From the NCBI GenBank assembly GCA_964399265.1, contig CAYNQF010000001.1:7256-71255 (forward strand): 64,000 nucleotides of DNA. Reading direction: 5' to 3'. Every line of letters starts with the position of its first letter. The first letter of the stretch is position 1. The DNA is from WJLY01 sp964399265. Lineage in GTDB: Bacteria > Joyebacterota > Joyebacteria > Joyebacterales > Joyebacteraceae. The position numbers and the translations under genes were made by a program. The notes beneath the pieces were generated by a model, which had not been told where the DNA came from, made no database searches, and saw only the letters and a list, made by a program, of their open reading frames with translations. This document shows positions 25,091 to 34,782 of the stretch, in pieces.

Positions 25091-27406
25091 ATGACCATCA
25101 CCGATTTCCTCCAGAAGATACGGCACGACGGTTACTACGCCGGGCAGATCGCCCACGTGGAGACCGTTCCCTCCCGGGAGGCCGAGTACGGCGACCTCTC
25201 CGAGCCGCTCCCGGGACCGCTCGCCCGGGCGCTCGAGGCCGCCGGGATAGAGAGACTCTACTCCCATCAGGTGGACGCCATCGAGGCGGTCCGGCGGGGC
25301 AGGAACGTGGTCGTGGTGACCGGGACCGCTTCGGGGAAGACGCTCTGCTACAACGTCCCCGTGCTCGAGCGTCTGCTCGCGAAGCCCTCGGCAAAGGCTC
25401 TCTACCTGTTCCCGACCAAGGCCCTGGCGCAGGATCAGGTCAAGTCGCTCACGAGGCTGGCCGGACTGGACACTGAGCTCATGGAGGTCGTCCGGACCGG
25501 CACGTACGACGGGGACACGACCCGCCACACGAGACGCAAGCTCCGCGACGAGGGGAACGTCATCCTCTCGAACCCGGACATGCTCCACGCCGGGATACTC
25601 CCATATCACGCCAAGTGGAACAGGTTCCTGAAGGACCTCGAGTACGTCGTCGTCGACGAGATACACACGTACCGCGGCATCTTCGGGTCGAACGTCGCGA
25701 ACGTCCTCCGGAGGCTCAGGCGCGTGTGCGAGCACTACGGTTCGCACCCGCAGTTCATATGCTCGAGCGCGACGATCGCGAACCCGCGGGAGCTTGCGGA
25801 ACGGCTGGTGGGTGAGCCGTTCGAGGTCGTAGACCGCGACGGGAGCCCGCGTGGGACGAAGCACTTCGTGCTCTGGAACCCGCCGTACCTCGACGATACC
25901 AAAATGGAACGCAGAAGCTCCAACGTCGAGGGGCACTGGCTCATGTCCGAGCTGATCGCCGAGGGGTTCCAGACGATCGCCTTCGGCAGGGCTCGGGTCG
26001 TCGCGGAACTCATCTATCGCTACGCGAAGGACTCCCTGCGGAGACGGAAGCCCGAGTACGCGGAGAAGATCAAACCCTACAGGGGCGGCTACCTGCCCGA
26101 GGAACGGCGCGAGATCGAGAGGCAGCTCTTCTCGGGCGAACTCATGGGGGTCGCCAGCACGAACGCCCTCGAGCTTGGCATCGACGTGGGTAGTCTGGAC
26201 GCGGCGGTCATAGTCGGGTTTCCCGGCACGATAGCGAGCGTCTGGCAGCAGGCCGGACGGGCGGGACGCGCTTCCGACGAGTCGCTCGCGGTCCTGGTCG
26301 GATACAATGACCCCATCGACCAGTACCTCATGCGGCACGGGCGGTATTTCTTTATGCAGTCCCCCGAGAACGCGGTCATCGACCCCGGCAACAAGTATAT
26401 TCTCGCGAACCACCTTCGCTGCGCGGCGTTCGAGCTTCCGCTCTCCGAGATGGACTACGACCTGTTCGGAGAGCTGGCGGAGCCGATCATTGACGTGCTC
26501 GACGAGGTGGAGGACCTGAACGAGATAGACGGGCGCCACTACTGGGCGTCGACCGACTTCCCGGCGAGGGCGATGAACCTCAGGACCATCTCGGACAACA
26601 CGTACACTATCGTAGACGTCGCTCGCGACAACGCGGTGATCGGTGTGGTCGACGGTGTGTCCGCGCTCGAGCTGGTCTATCCGGAGGCCATCTACCTGCA
26701 TGAGGGCGAGACCTACTTCGTCCGCGACCTCGACCTCGAGCAGAAGGTGGCCTACGTGGAGAAGAAGGAGGTCGACTACTACACCCAGCCGGTGTTGGAG
26801 TCGGCCATCCGGATCGGTGAGGCGACGGACTCCAGGGTGTGGAACGGGAACAACGTGTTCTTCGGCGACGCCACCGTCACCTGGGTGACGTCTGCGTTCA
26901 AGAAGATCAAGTTCTACCAGCTCGACTCCATCGGATGGTCGAATCTCGACCTGCCGCCGTTCCACCTGGAGACCAAGTCGCTCTGGGTGTCTCCCTCGAA
27001 AGAGGCGATGGACGCGGTCCGCTCCCAGGGACGCAATCCCGTCGAGGGACTGGTCGGAGTGCGCAACGTTGCGATATCGGTCCTGCCTCTCTTCTCGATG
27101 AGCGACCGCAGGGACGTGGGCGGTATCGTCGAGAGCGGCAACACCGGGAGCCCCACGATGTTCCTATACGACAGGTTCGAGGGCGGGCTCGGGTTCGTCG
27201 AGACGGGCTACCGCAACATCGGCGAGCTCCTGCGGGGGTGTCTCGACCTGGTCGAGGAGTGCGACTGCGAAGATGGATGTCCCTCGTGCGTCGGCCTGCC
27301 CATACTGAGGCCGCCCATTCAGCAGGACCCCGATGCGGGCGGCGCCTGGCCGATCCCGGACAAGGAGTCCGCGCGGCTGCTCCTCAGAGCGATGCTCGCG
27401 GCCTGA
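25091..27406 (+). CDS. mrfA: DEXH-box helicase with C-terminal zinc-binding domain (MrfA/YprA-like)
   Basis: 771 aa from the ATG at 25091. Motif I is TGTASGKT (residues 77-84), motif II DEIH (near 188), motif III SSATI and motif VI QQAGRAGRA. The C-terminal DUF1998/MZB cysteine cluster CDCEDGCPSC lies near residues 722-735. Bacillus subtilis MrfA has this architecture and works with the exonuclease MrfB in repair of mitomycin-type damage. A MrfB-like gene is present at 32042, four genes downstream. The ribosome site is weak; translation may be coupled to the hydrolase 5 bases upstream. Confidence 0.9.
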   Translation: MTITDFLQKIRHDGYYAGQIAHVETVPSREAEYGDLSEPLPGPLARALEAAGIERLYSHQVDAIEAVRRGRNVVVVTGTASGKTLCYNVPVLERLLAKPSAKALYLFPTKALAQDQVKSLTRLAGLDTELMEVVRTGTYDGDTTRHTRRKLRDEGNVILSNPDMLHAGILPYHAKWNRFLKDLEYVVVDEIHTYRGIFGSNVANVLRRLRRVCEHYGSHPQFICSSATIANPRELAERLVGEPFEVVDRDGSPRGTKHFVLWNPPYLDDTKMERRSSNVEGHWLMSELIAEGFQTIAFGRARVVAELIYRYAKDSLRRRKPEYAEKIKPYRGGYLPEERREIERQLFSGELMGVASTNALELGIDVGSLDAAVIVGFPGTIASVWQQAGRAGRASDESLAVLVGYNDPIDQYLMRHGRYFFMQSPENAVIDPGNKYILANHLRCAAFELPLSEMDYDLFGELAEPIIDVLDEVEDLNEIDGRHYWASTDFPARAMNLRTISDNTYTIVDVARDNAVIGVVDGVSALELVYPEAIYLHEGETYFVRDLDLEQKVAYVEKKEVDYYTQPVLESAIRIGEATDSRVWNGNNVFFGDATVTWVTSAFKKIKFYQLDSIGWSNLDLPPFHLETKSLWVSPSKEAMDAVRSQGRNPVEGLVGVRNVAISVLPLFSMSDRRDVGGIVESGNTGSPTMFLYDRFEGGLGFVETGYRNIGELLRGCLDLVEECDCEDGCPSCVGLPILRPPIQQDPDAGGAWPIPDKESARLLLRAMLAA

Positions 27407-27492
27407 GTGCTTTTGCCTACGGTGCGGCCGTTCGGGGGCGTATAGTGGAGCGGAGAGGCATAGCAGGGAGCGGCACGGACGGGAGGACACAC

Positions 27493-28176
27493 GTGGAGTG
27501 GTTCAGGGATGACGTGGGGGACGGGGTGATAGCGGAGCACGCGGTGGTCGGGTTCGCCTCCGCCAACTGCTACATAGTGGCCGACGAGAGGACCCGCGAG
27601 GCGGTCATTGTCGACCCGGGCGCCGACAGGCCCGAGGAGGTCGAGGGCATCGTTGCCGAGGTCAAGCGCCTTGGCCTCAGCCTGCGGTACATCCTGAACA
27701 CACACGGCCATCCCGACCACATGTGGGGCAACGATCTGGTCAAGAGCGAACTGGGGGGCCAGGTGGTCATCCACGAGCTTGACGGGATGAAACTCACCGA
27801 CCCTGACAGAAATAGCTCGACCCTCTTCGGCATGTCCGTCCGCGTGCGTCCCGCCGACAGGTTGGTGCGCGACGGCGACTCTGTCGACATCGGTGACGTC
27901 AAACTCAAGGTACTGCACACGCCGGGTCACAGCTCGGGTGGCGCCGCCTTCCTCGGCGACGGCTTCGTGCTGACCGGGGACACGCTCTTCGCCGGGTCGA
28001 TAGGCCGGTCCGATCTGCCATGCTCGAGCGAGGACTCAACGATAGCCTACGAGGTCCTCCTCGAATCGATAGGCAACAAGCTTCTTACGCTGCCCGACGA
28101 GACCCGTGTGCTGCCGGGCCACGGCCCCACGACCACGATCGGCATCGAGCGCAGGACCAACCCCTTCCTGAGGTAG
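27493..28176 (+). CDS. Metallo-beta-lactamase-fold hydrolase, glyoxalase II-like
   Basis: 227 aa from GTG 27493, with GGGAGGAC 7 bases upstream. Zinc ligands: THGHPDHMWG, the His in HTPGHSSGGAAF, the Asp in LTGDTLFAGSIGRSD and a final His in VLPGHGPTTTIG. These are the motifs of the glyoxalase II/YcbL subgroup, which hydrolyses thioesters such as S-lactoylglutathione. No glutathione-binding C-terminal domain is present, so it is YcbL-sized. Confidence 0.9.
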   Translation: MEWFRDDVGDGVIAEHAVVGFASANCYIVADERTREAVIVDPGADRPEEVEGIVAEVKRLGLSLRYILNTHGHPDHMWGNDLVKSELGGQVVIHELDGMKLTDPDRNSSTLFGMSVRVRPADRLVRDGDSVDIGDVKLKVLHTPGHSSGGAAFLGDGFVLTGDTLFAGSIGRSDLPCSSEDSTIAYEVLLESIGNKLLTLPDETRVLPGHGPTTTIGIERRTNPFLR

Positions 28177-28184
28177 CCCGGGGA

Positions 28185-29210
28185 ATGGAACTCAGGTACG
28201 AGGTCATAGAGCTGGTGCCGCGGTTCGTGTTCAGGACCGCGCGCACCACGAGCGCCTCGAGCGAGAGCGTCGTGGTTAAGCTCTCGGACGGGGAGCTGAC
28301 CGGACTGGGGGAGGCGGCGCCGTCCAGGTTCTACGGCGAGACGACCGATACGGTCGTGGCCTATCTCGAACGGATGCGCCCCGCCGTCGAGCACTCCGTG
28401 CACGAGTCGGAGCTGATGTCGTACCTGACGTCGCGCGGAGGTCACTCGGACCCTGCTGCCCGCGCCTCGCTCGAGATCGCGGCTCATGACATGATGGGGA
28501 AACGCTACGGCGTCCCTCTGTGGAAGCACTTCGGCCTCGACCCGGAACGAACGCCGGTGACGACGATCACCATCGGGATCGACGAGCCCGACGTCATGCT
28601 GGAGAAGGCGCTCGAGGCGAAGGGATATCCGCTCCTCAAGATCAAGCTCAACGCGGACACCGACCTGTCGATCGTCGAACGGATCAAGAAGGCCACCGGC
28701 GCGCGCTTGACCGTGGACGCCAACTGCGGATGGGACGTCGACAGCGCGATACGGAACGTCGCCGAACTTGCCCGGTTCGGCGTCGAGTTCGTGGAGCAGC
28801 CGGTCAAAGCGGACGACATCGAGGGACTGCGCCGCGTGAAGGAACGCTCGACGATACCTGTCTTCGCGGACGAGAGCTGCCCCACGAGCAGAGACGTATC
28901 GGCCGTCGCGCGGGCCGTGGACGGCGTCGTCATCAAGCTCATGAAGTGCGGCGGGTTCGTCGACGCCGTGGCTATGGCCGGCGAGGCCAGGCGACACGGT
29001 CTCGAAACCATGATCGGCAGCATGCTGGAGAGTTCCATCTCGATCACCGCCGCGGCGCACATCTCGCCGCTCATGGACTACGCGGACCTGGACAGCGTCT
29101 TCCTGCTGTCGAACGACCCCTATTCCGGGATGAAGATAGACCACGGGCGGATTGTGCTCCCCGAGGGGCCGGGATTGGGCGTGAGCCCCGCCGAGGCCCG
29201 GGTTGCCTGA
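28185..29210 (+). CDS. Dipeptide epimerase, enolase superfamily
   Basis: 341 aa from the ATG at 28185. Muconate-lactonizing/AEE subgroup features: the KxK base in LLKIKLN, Mg2+ ligands in VDANCGWD, VEQPV and FADESC, the second Lys in VIKLMKCGG, and a C-terminal MIGSMLESS. L-Ala-D/L-Glu epimerases have this layout and recycle murein peptides; the exact dipeptide specificity cannot be read. The short gap after the hydrolase gene suggests an operon. Confidence 0.88.
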   Translation: MELRYEVIELVPRFVFRTARTTSASSESVVVKLSDGELTGLGEAAPSRFYGETTDTVVAYLERMRPAVEHSVHESELMSYLTSRGGHSDPAARASLEIAAHDMMGKRYGVPLWKHFGLDPERTPVTTITIGIDEPDVMLEKALEAKGYPLLKIKLNADTDLSIVERIKKATGARLTVDANCGWDVDSAIRNVAELARFGVEFVEQPVKADDIEGLRRVKERSTIPVFADESCPTSRDVSAVARAVDGVVIKLMKCGGFVDAVAMAGEARRHGLETMIGSMLESSISITAAAHISPLMDYADLDSVFLLSNDPYSGMKIDHGRIVLPEGPGLGVSPAEARVA

Positions 29211-29240
29211 CGCCGTGAGGCTGACGCCGGAGGTGTGCAC

Positions 29241-32045
29241 ATGAGGACCGCCAAGGCCTCGTTCCTGCTGTTCCTGATCTCCCTGCTCGCGCTCGCTTCG
29301 TGTTCGACCCACGAGGAGTTCGTCGAGAGAAAGCTCGCCAGGGCCGACGAACTCGCCAAGCGACGGGACTACGCCGCCGCTCAGTCGCTCCTCGACTCAG
29401 CGCTGGACAGGTCGCCCGATGATGTCCGCCTTGCGCTCGGCAAGGCTGACATCCACATGATGGCACACGAGTACGACCGAGCCCAGGCCTGGTACAACGA
29501 GGCCATGGCCATCGACGACCGCAGTCTCGACGCCGTCGTCGGCAGGTGGGAGGCCATGCACGAGGCCGATCCCGACAGCGCCGTCTCGGCCGGGATCCTC
29601 GCCGAGGCGGACGCCCTTCTGGGCGTCGCCCCCGACAGCCTGTTCAATCTCTCCGCCTTCGTCGAGGCCTACTACATGCTGGACCGGTTGGACGACGTTG
29701 GCGACGAGGCCCGACTCCTGACAACGCTCTATCCCAAGAGCAAGTTCGCCGACGAGCTGATCAAGGAGGACATCGACTGGATAGGTGTGGAGCGCGACGA
29801 CCAGACCAGGCTCGAAATGGCCAACGCTTTCCTCGAGGACTATCCCGAGACCAGATGGCGGCCTCGTGCCCTCATGCTCAAGCTCGTTTCACTTCGGAGG
29901 CTCGGGAGGAACGACGAGGTGCTCGATGCCTGCCGGGAGTGGACGGCGGCGAACCCCGACGACCCCGAGGTCCTGAACGTCGCGGCGACCGAGATGGTGG
30001 CGGTCCGCAAGGCACCCGACGAGGCCGCCGCGCTGGCGCGGAGAGCCATAGAGCTTACGCTCAAGGATTGGTCCGAGGGTACGGAGGAGTCGCGGGAGGA
30101 TTCGGAGGAGGCAGGCTACGGCGACGGAGAGCCGGGCGAGGGCGGAGCGGCGGAGAGGACGTCCGGCGACCCCTCTCACGACCAGGAACAGGATCTGGCG
30201 GGGTACTACCTCACGCTCTCGCGGGCACTCGTGCTCGCCCGCGACTTCCCGTCAGCGCTTCAGGCCGCGCGAGACGGGCTCGGAGTGCTCGACACGGGGC
30301 CCGACGAGGAAGAGACGGGCTCCGCGTGGCAGTTCGTGGCGGGGCAGGCGCTGGAGGGGCTCGTGAGTTACGAGGCCGCGTTCGACTCATACCTGGAAGC
30401 GATCATCGTCGGAGGGCGGCAGGACCGCTGGCCGGCAAGGGCGGACACGGCGATACGCGCGCTCTACGACCAGAGGTTCGCCGCGCGTTCGGGAGGGGCG
30501 CCGCTCGTCGAGTTCGCACGCGAGCGTCTGGAGTACGCGGGTCCGGTGTTCACGGACGTGACTGACGCCGTGGGCCTGTCCGGGCGCAACGAGTCGAGAA
30601 TAGCGTGGGGCGACTACGACGGCGACGGCTACGAGGACCTTCTTCTGTCGGGCCGCGTGCTCATGAAGAACATGAGAGGCTCCGGGTTCGTGGATGTCAC
30701 CGATGAGGCCGGAATAGGCGGGAGCGGGGCGAATGGTGGCGTCTGGGCCGACATCGACAACGACGGCGACCTCGACATGTACGCCACGTCCGGAGCCACC
30801 GAGGGGGACAAGACCGACAGGCTCTGGCGCAACGAGGGTGACGGCACGTTCGTCGACGTCACCGTGTCGGCCGGAGACGTCACCGACCACTACACGACCG
30901 AGGGAGCCGGGTGGGGCGACTTCAACTCCGATGGATACGTCGATCTCTACCTCGCCAGCTACGAGCGCCCACGCACCGAGACGTTTCAGGAATACGGCGT
31001 CGGCTACCCTGACATACTGTATGCGAACCGGGGCGACGGGACGTTTCACGACGTGACCCATACGATGGGGATCGTTCCGCCGTTCGGGAAGGACCTGTGC
31101 GGCCGTGGAGTCAACTGGGGCGACTACGACAACGACGGAGACCTGGACATCTACGTTTCCAATTACAGACTTCAGGAGAACTTCCTGTGGAGAAACGAGG
31201 GTGGCGCCGGGTTCGTCGACGTGGCGCCGCAGCTCGGCGTCTCCGGCAACGAGACCGACGGCTGGTGGGGCCACACGATCGGCTCGGAGTGGGGAGACAT
31301 GGACAACGATGGCGACCTCGACCTCTTCTGCGCCAACCTGGCTCATCCACGCTACATAGAGGTATCGGACAAGTCCATGCTCTACAGGAACATGGTCGGG
31401 CGCGACGGTCGGTTCCACGGAGACTCTTTCATCGAGCGCAGAGCCGAGGCCGGCATCAAGTACGCCGAGACGCACTCGGACCCGTCGTGGGGCGACGTCG
31501 ATAACGACGGCGACCTCGACCTGTTCATCACGTCCATATACCCTAACTGCGCGACCTTCCTCTACCTGAACGACGGCCACGGCGACTTCGCGGACGCGAC
31601 GTGGCTGGCGGGCGTGAGGTCGTTCAACGGGTGGGGCGCCGCGATGTGTGACTACGACCACGACGGCGACCTCGACATAGGCGTGGCCAGCGCGTCCGGC
31701 TTCCACCTGTTCAGGAACGACGGTCTGGCGGCAGCAGCGGGCGGCGTGGAGAGCCACTGGCTCGAGGTGAAGTGCGTGGGGAGCCGCTCCAACGCGGCCG
31801 GCATCGGAGCGCGGGTGGTCGCGCGTTCGGGGCGAACCACGCAATTGCGCGAGATAGAAGGGGGCAAGGGCACCACGAGCCAGCACGCCATGATCGCCCA
31901 CTTCGGTCTTGGCGGAAGGGGCGGGCCGGTCGGTCTTGAGGTCAGGTTCCTGGGTGGGGCGACGGTCGTGCTAGAGGACGTCGCCGTCGACAGGTTGGTG
32001 ACCATCGTCGAGCCGCTCGAAGCGGGGGACGGGGATTCGAAGTGA
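29241..32045 (+). CDS. TPR plus FG-GAP/ASPIC-UnbV lipoprotein
   Basis: 934 aa from the ATG at 29241 (GGAGGT 7 bases upstream; a GTG at 29235 is less likely). It has a lipobox LLALASCS, then TPR-like helices to about residue 410. Seven DxDxDG calcium-binding motifs of FG-GAP/VCBS blades follow (such as WGDYDGDGYEDL, WADIDNDGDLDM, WGDVDNDGDLDL). It ends in an ASPIC/UnbV domain (HWLEVKCVGSRSNAAGIGARV). This CRTAC1-like beta-propeller is typical of exported proteins in FCB and Planctomycetes-like bacteria. Its role is unknown, perhaps in binding at the cell surface. Confidence 0.9.
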   Translation: MRTAKASFLLFLISLLALASCSTHEEFVERKLARADELAKRRDYAAAQSLLDSALDRSPDDVRLALGKADIHMMAHEYDRAQAWYNEAMAIDDRSLDAVVGRWEAMHEADPDSAVSAGILAEADALLGVAPDSLFNLSAFVEAYYMLDRLDDVGDEARLLTTLYPKSKFADELIKEDIDWIGVERDDQTRLEMANAFLEDYPETRWRPRALMLKLVSLRRLGRNDEVLDACREWTAANPDDPEVLNVAATEMVAVRKAPDEAAALARRAIELTLKDWSEGTEESREDSEEAGYGDGEPGEGGAAERTSGDPSHDQEQDLAGYYLTLSRALVLARDFPSALQAARDGLGVLDTGPDEEETGSAWQFVAGQALEGLVSYEAAFDSYLEAIIVGGRQDRWPARADTAIRALYDQRFAARSGGAPLVEFARERLEYAGPVFTDVTDAVGLSGRNESRIAWGDYDGDGYEDLLLSGRVLMKNMRGSGFVDVTDEAGIGGSGANGGVWADIDNDGDLDMYATSGATEGDKTDRLWRNEGDGTFVDVTVSAGDVTDHYTTEGAGWGDFNSDGYVDLYLASYERPRTETFQEYGVGYPDILYANRGDGTFHDVTHTMGIVPPFGKDLCGRGVNWGDYDNDGDLDIYVSNYRLQENFLWRNEGGAGFVDVAPQLGVSGNETDGWWGHTIGSEWGDMDNDGDLDLFCANLAHPRYIEVSDKSMLYRNMVGRDGRFHGDSFIERRAEAGIKYAETHSDPSWGDVDNDGDLDLFITSIYPNCATFLYLNDGHGDFADATWLAGVRSFNGWGAAMCDYDHDGDLDIGVASASGFHLFRNDGLAAAAGGVESHWLEVKCVGSRSNAAGIGARVVARSGRTTQLREIEGGKGTTSQHAMIAHFGLGGRGGPVGLEVRFLGGATVVLEDVAVDRLVTIVEPLEAGDGDSK

Positions 32046-32860
32046 GCGCGGACACCGATGCAAGAGAGCGCGACGACGATCTCCGGAAGCGGCTTCACCG
32101 GCTGGGAGACGCGCCACGAGTGACGAAGCTCCGCGCCCGCAGCCGCCCCGCGGCGCTCGAGGACATGGACGGCGTGGTAGAGCGCGACGGCGTCCTCGTC
32201 GTGGAGCGCAGCGTCACGTCGCTGATGTCGCAACGCGCCAGCCGCGCCATCCTGGAGAGGACGGCGCGGGCACGGCGCGAGGCGGAACGCCGCGACGACG
32301 TCGACGAGGAGGTCAGGAATCTCCTCCTGAATCCGGGCGGCGCGCTCTTTCTGGACACGGAGACCACCGGACTCGGCAGCGCCATGGTATTCATGCTCGG
32401 TTCGATGCGCATCACCGATTCGGACATGGTCGTGAGGCAGGTGTTCGCTCGCGACTACTCCGAGGAGAGGGCACTGATTGACGCATGGACGGGGATGCTC
32501 GGCGGCGCGGACATGCTCGTCTCGTTCAACGGGAAATCGTTCGACCTCCCGGTGCTCCGGGACAGGGTCGGATACCACGGTCTCGATGTCGTTGATGAGC
32601 CCGCGCACCTCGATCTGCTCCACGTGTCGCGCCGCAGGTGGAAGGACGTGCTGCCCGATTGCCGGCTTCAGACGCTCGAGTGGAACGTCTGCCGCCGCAG
32701 GAGGACCGGCGACATCCCCGGCGAGGAGATACCGGCGGCCTATCACAGGTTCGTTCGCACCGGTGACCCGAGCGACATGCTCGCCGTCTTCCACCACAAC
32801 GCGCTCGATCTGGTGACTCTGGCCGACATCGCGGCCGCGCTGGCCGCGCCCGCGGAGTGA
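32042..32860 (+). CDS. mrfB: RNase H-fold exonuclease, MrfB/YprB-like
   Basis: 272 aa, starting at a GTG that overlaps the preceding stop (GTGA). The DEDD-type exonuclease core has Asp105 and Glu107 in ALFLDTETTG, LVSFNGKSFDLPVL, LDLLHVSRRRWKDVLPDCRLQTLE, and a final Asp in HHNALDLVTLADI. B. subtilis MrfB (YprB) is the partner of the helicase MrfA, and the MrfA-like gene is 4.6 kb upstream on the same strand. Unlike YprB, no C-terminal TPR region is present. Confidence 0.88.
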   Translation: MSADTDARERDDDLRKRLHRLGDAPRVTKLRARSRPAALEDMDGVVERDGVLVVERSVTSLMSQRASRAILERTARARREAERRDDVDEEVRNLLLNPGGALFLDTETTGLGSAMVFMLGSMRITDSDMVVRQVFARDYSEERALIDAWTGMLGGADMLVSFNGKSFDLPVLRDRVGYHGLDVVDEPAHLDLLHVSRRRWKDVLPDCRLQTLEWNVCRRRRTGDIPGEEIPAAYHRFVRTGDPSDMLAVFHHNALDLVTLADIAAALAAPAE

Positions 32861-32932
32861 CCGGGCGGTCCGGCTCGCGAGTCGAAGCCCTGCGGAGGGC
32901 GGGACAAAGCCTGCGACAGAGCGGAGTTGTCG

Positions 32933-32999
32933 CCGTCAGAAATGAATGTGCACAACTCGTGGACAAGGTCGTGCGTAAGCGGTTGACTGCTTCTGACGG
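32933..32999 (+). promoter_or_regulatory. Inverted repeat and possible promoter upstream of the oxidoreductase genes
   Basis: CCGTCAGAA (32933-32941) and TTCTGACGG (32991-32999) form a perfect 9-bp inverted repeat 49 bases apart. A TTGACT (32983-32988) lies inside it, with a weak -10 candidate near 33006-33011. The gene starts at 33073. It could be an operator looped across the promoter or an RNA hairpin. Confidence 0.35.
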
Positions 33000-33072
33000 A
33001 CGGTGGGTAACCTTCTGAGTCGTTGCAGCGTGCGGCCGCACTCTCCGAACACACAACCCGGGAGGAGCTCGA

Positions 33073-34755
33073 ATGAGCGGTGGCAAGGTCTTCACGTTCA
33101 TCGTCGGAGGACGGGCGGGCGCCGGCGCCAAGAAGGCGGGGGCGGTGGCCTCCGACCTCTTCGCGTCGATGGGGCGACACGTCTTCCAGATGGACGATTA
33201 CCAGAGCCTCATCAGGGGCGGTCACAACTTCATCGCTTCGAGCACGTCCATCGGCCCGGTGCTGAGCCACTACATGAAGGCCGATCTGGTGGTCGCGCTC
33301 GACAAACGCAGTCTGGAAACCCATCGCGACAACATCAGAAAGGGCGGAGTGCTCGTCTACAACTCGGACGAGGCCGACGAGGAAGCGGCCGAGGGCACCG
33401 CGGCCGGCACGGTCGTGGGCGTTCCCATGACGACCGAGGCCAAGAAGCACACCGACCCCGAGCTCAGGCTTGGCCTGGCCGGTCCGGCGTCGCTCGCCGC
33501 CGTGCTCGGAATGTCGCACGACGAACTCGACGAACTCATCAGGAAGGGCTATCGGAGAGACCTCGAACAGAACTTGCCGTTCGCCGGAGCGGTCTACGAC
33601 GCCGTTGCGGCGAAGGCGGCCGGTACGTTCTCATTGGAGAAGGGCGAGGTCGAGCTGCCGATGCTCACAGGGAACGAGGCCATCGCGCTCGGCGCGTGTG
33701 CTGCCGGGCTTGACCTCTACTTCGCGTATCCCATGACGCCGGCGAGCACCGTGCTCCACTTCCTGGCCGCCCACGACGAAGCGCTCGGCGTCGACGTCAT
33801 GCACCCGGAGAGCGAGATCGCAGCGATCAACATCGCGCTCGGCGCCGCGGCGATGGGAGCGCGGGCGATGGTGGGAACGAGCGGCGGCGGATTCGCGCTC
33901 ATGGAAGAGGCCTTCTCGCTCGCCGGCATGGCCGAGGTGCCGATACTCGCCGTTCTCTCCTCTCGACCCGGTCCCTCCACGGGCGTTCCGACCTACACCG
34001 AGCAGGCCGATCTCAGGTTCGCGTTGAGCCAGGGCCACGGCGACTTCGCGAGGGTCGTCGCGTCACCCGGCAGTGTGGAGGAAGCGTTTGCGCTGTCCGC
34101 TGAGATGCTGGCGCTCGCGTGGGAGTTCCAGGTGCCGTGCATTCTGCTCACCGAGAAGCACCTCTCCGAGAGCAGGGTGACCGCGGACATCGACCCGTCC
34201 TCCGCGGCCTGGGCGACGCCGGTCATGCACGAGGGAGGGGACTACAAGCGTTACAGAGAGACCGACAACGGAGTGTCGCCCCTCCTGTTCCCGCCGTCTG
34301 GCGAACTCATCAAGTGGACCAGCTACGAGCACGACGAACTCGGACTGACCACCGAGAAAGCGACCGAGGTCGCTCGCATGCACGACAAGCGCGCCCGAAA
34401 ACTGCCCGCCATCATCGAGAAGCTGAAGGGCATGACGACGGTCAGGCGCTACGGGAACTCGGGGCCCACCATCGTGACGTACGGCTCGACCACGCTGTCC
34501 GTACGCGAGGCGCTCCGCGCCTCCGGCATCGAGGCCACCGTGGTGCAGCCGGTCTATCTGCAACCGTTCCCTAAGTGGGAACTCAAGGACATCCGCGGCA
34601 CGTCGCCGGTCGTCGTGGAGCAGAGCTGCAGCGGGCAGTTCGCCACTCTCCTGTCCGACAAGCTGGGGACAGAGCCCTCGGCCGTGATCAGGAAGTACGA
34701 CGGACGACCCTTCGAGCCCGACGATCTGGCGGAGGAACTGCGTAAGGTCCTTTGA
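33073..34755 (+). CDS. 2-oxoacid:acceptor oxidoreductase, fused gamma-alpha subunit
   Basis: 560 aa. Residues 1-190 are the gamma domain (GGRAGAGAKKAG, MDDYQSLIRGGHNF). From about 195 the alpha pyrimidine-binding domain follows (GNEAIALGACAAGLDLYFAYPMTPAS, HPESEIAAINIALGAAAMGARAMVGTSGGGFALM) and then the domain II transketolase C-terminal fold (TIVTYGSTTLSVREAL). This gamma-alpha fusion is that of KorA-type 2-oxoglutarate or other 2-oxoacid:ferredoxin oxidoreductases. No ferredoxin-like delta gene is adjacent. GGGAGGAG precedes the ATG. Confidence 0.92.
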   Translation: MSGGKVFTFIVGGRAGAGAKKAGAVASDLFASMGRHVFQMDDYQSLIRGGHNFIASSTSIGPVLSHYMKADLVVALDKRSLETHRDNIRKGGVLVYNSDEADEEAAEGTAAGTVVGVPMTTEAKKHTDPELRLGLAGPASLAAVLGMSHDELDELIRKGYRRDLEQNLPFAGAVYDAVAAKAAGTFSLEKGEVELPMLTGNEAIALGACAAGLDLYFAYPMTPASTVLHFLAAHDEALGVDVMHPESEIAAINIALGAAAMGARAMVGTSGGGFALMEEAFSLAGMAEVPILAVLSSRPGPSTGVPTYTEQADLRFALSQGHGDFARVVASPGSVEEAFALSAEMLALAWEFQVPCILLTEKHLSESRVTADIDPSSAAWATPVMHEGGDYKRYRETDNGVSPLLFPPSGELIKWTSYEHDELGLTTEKATEVARMHDKRARKLPAIIEKLKGMTTVRRYGNSGPTIVTYGSTTLSVREALRASGIEATVVQPVYLQPFPKWELKDIRGTSPVVVEQSCSGQFATLLSDKLGTEPSAVIRKYDGRPFEPDDLAEELRKVL

Positions 34756-34782
34756 CGGAATCCTCCATGGGAGACGCCTGAA

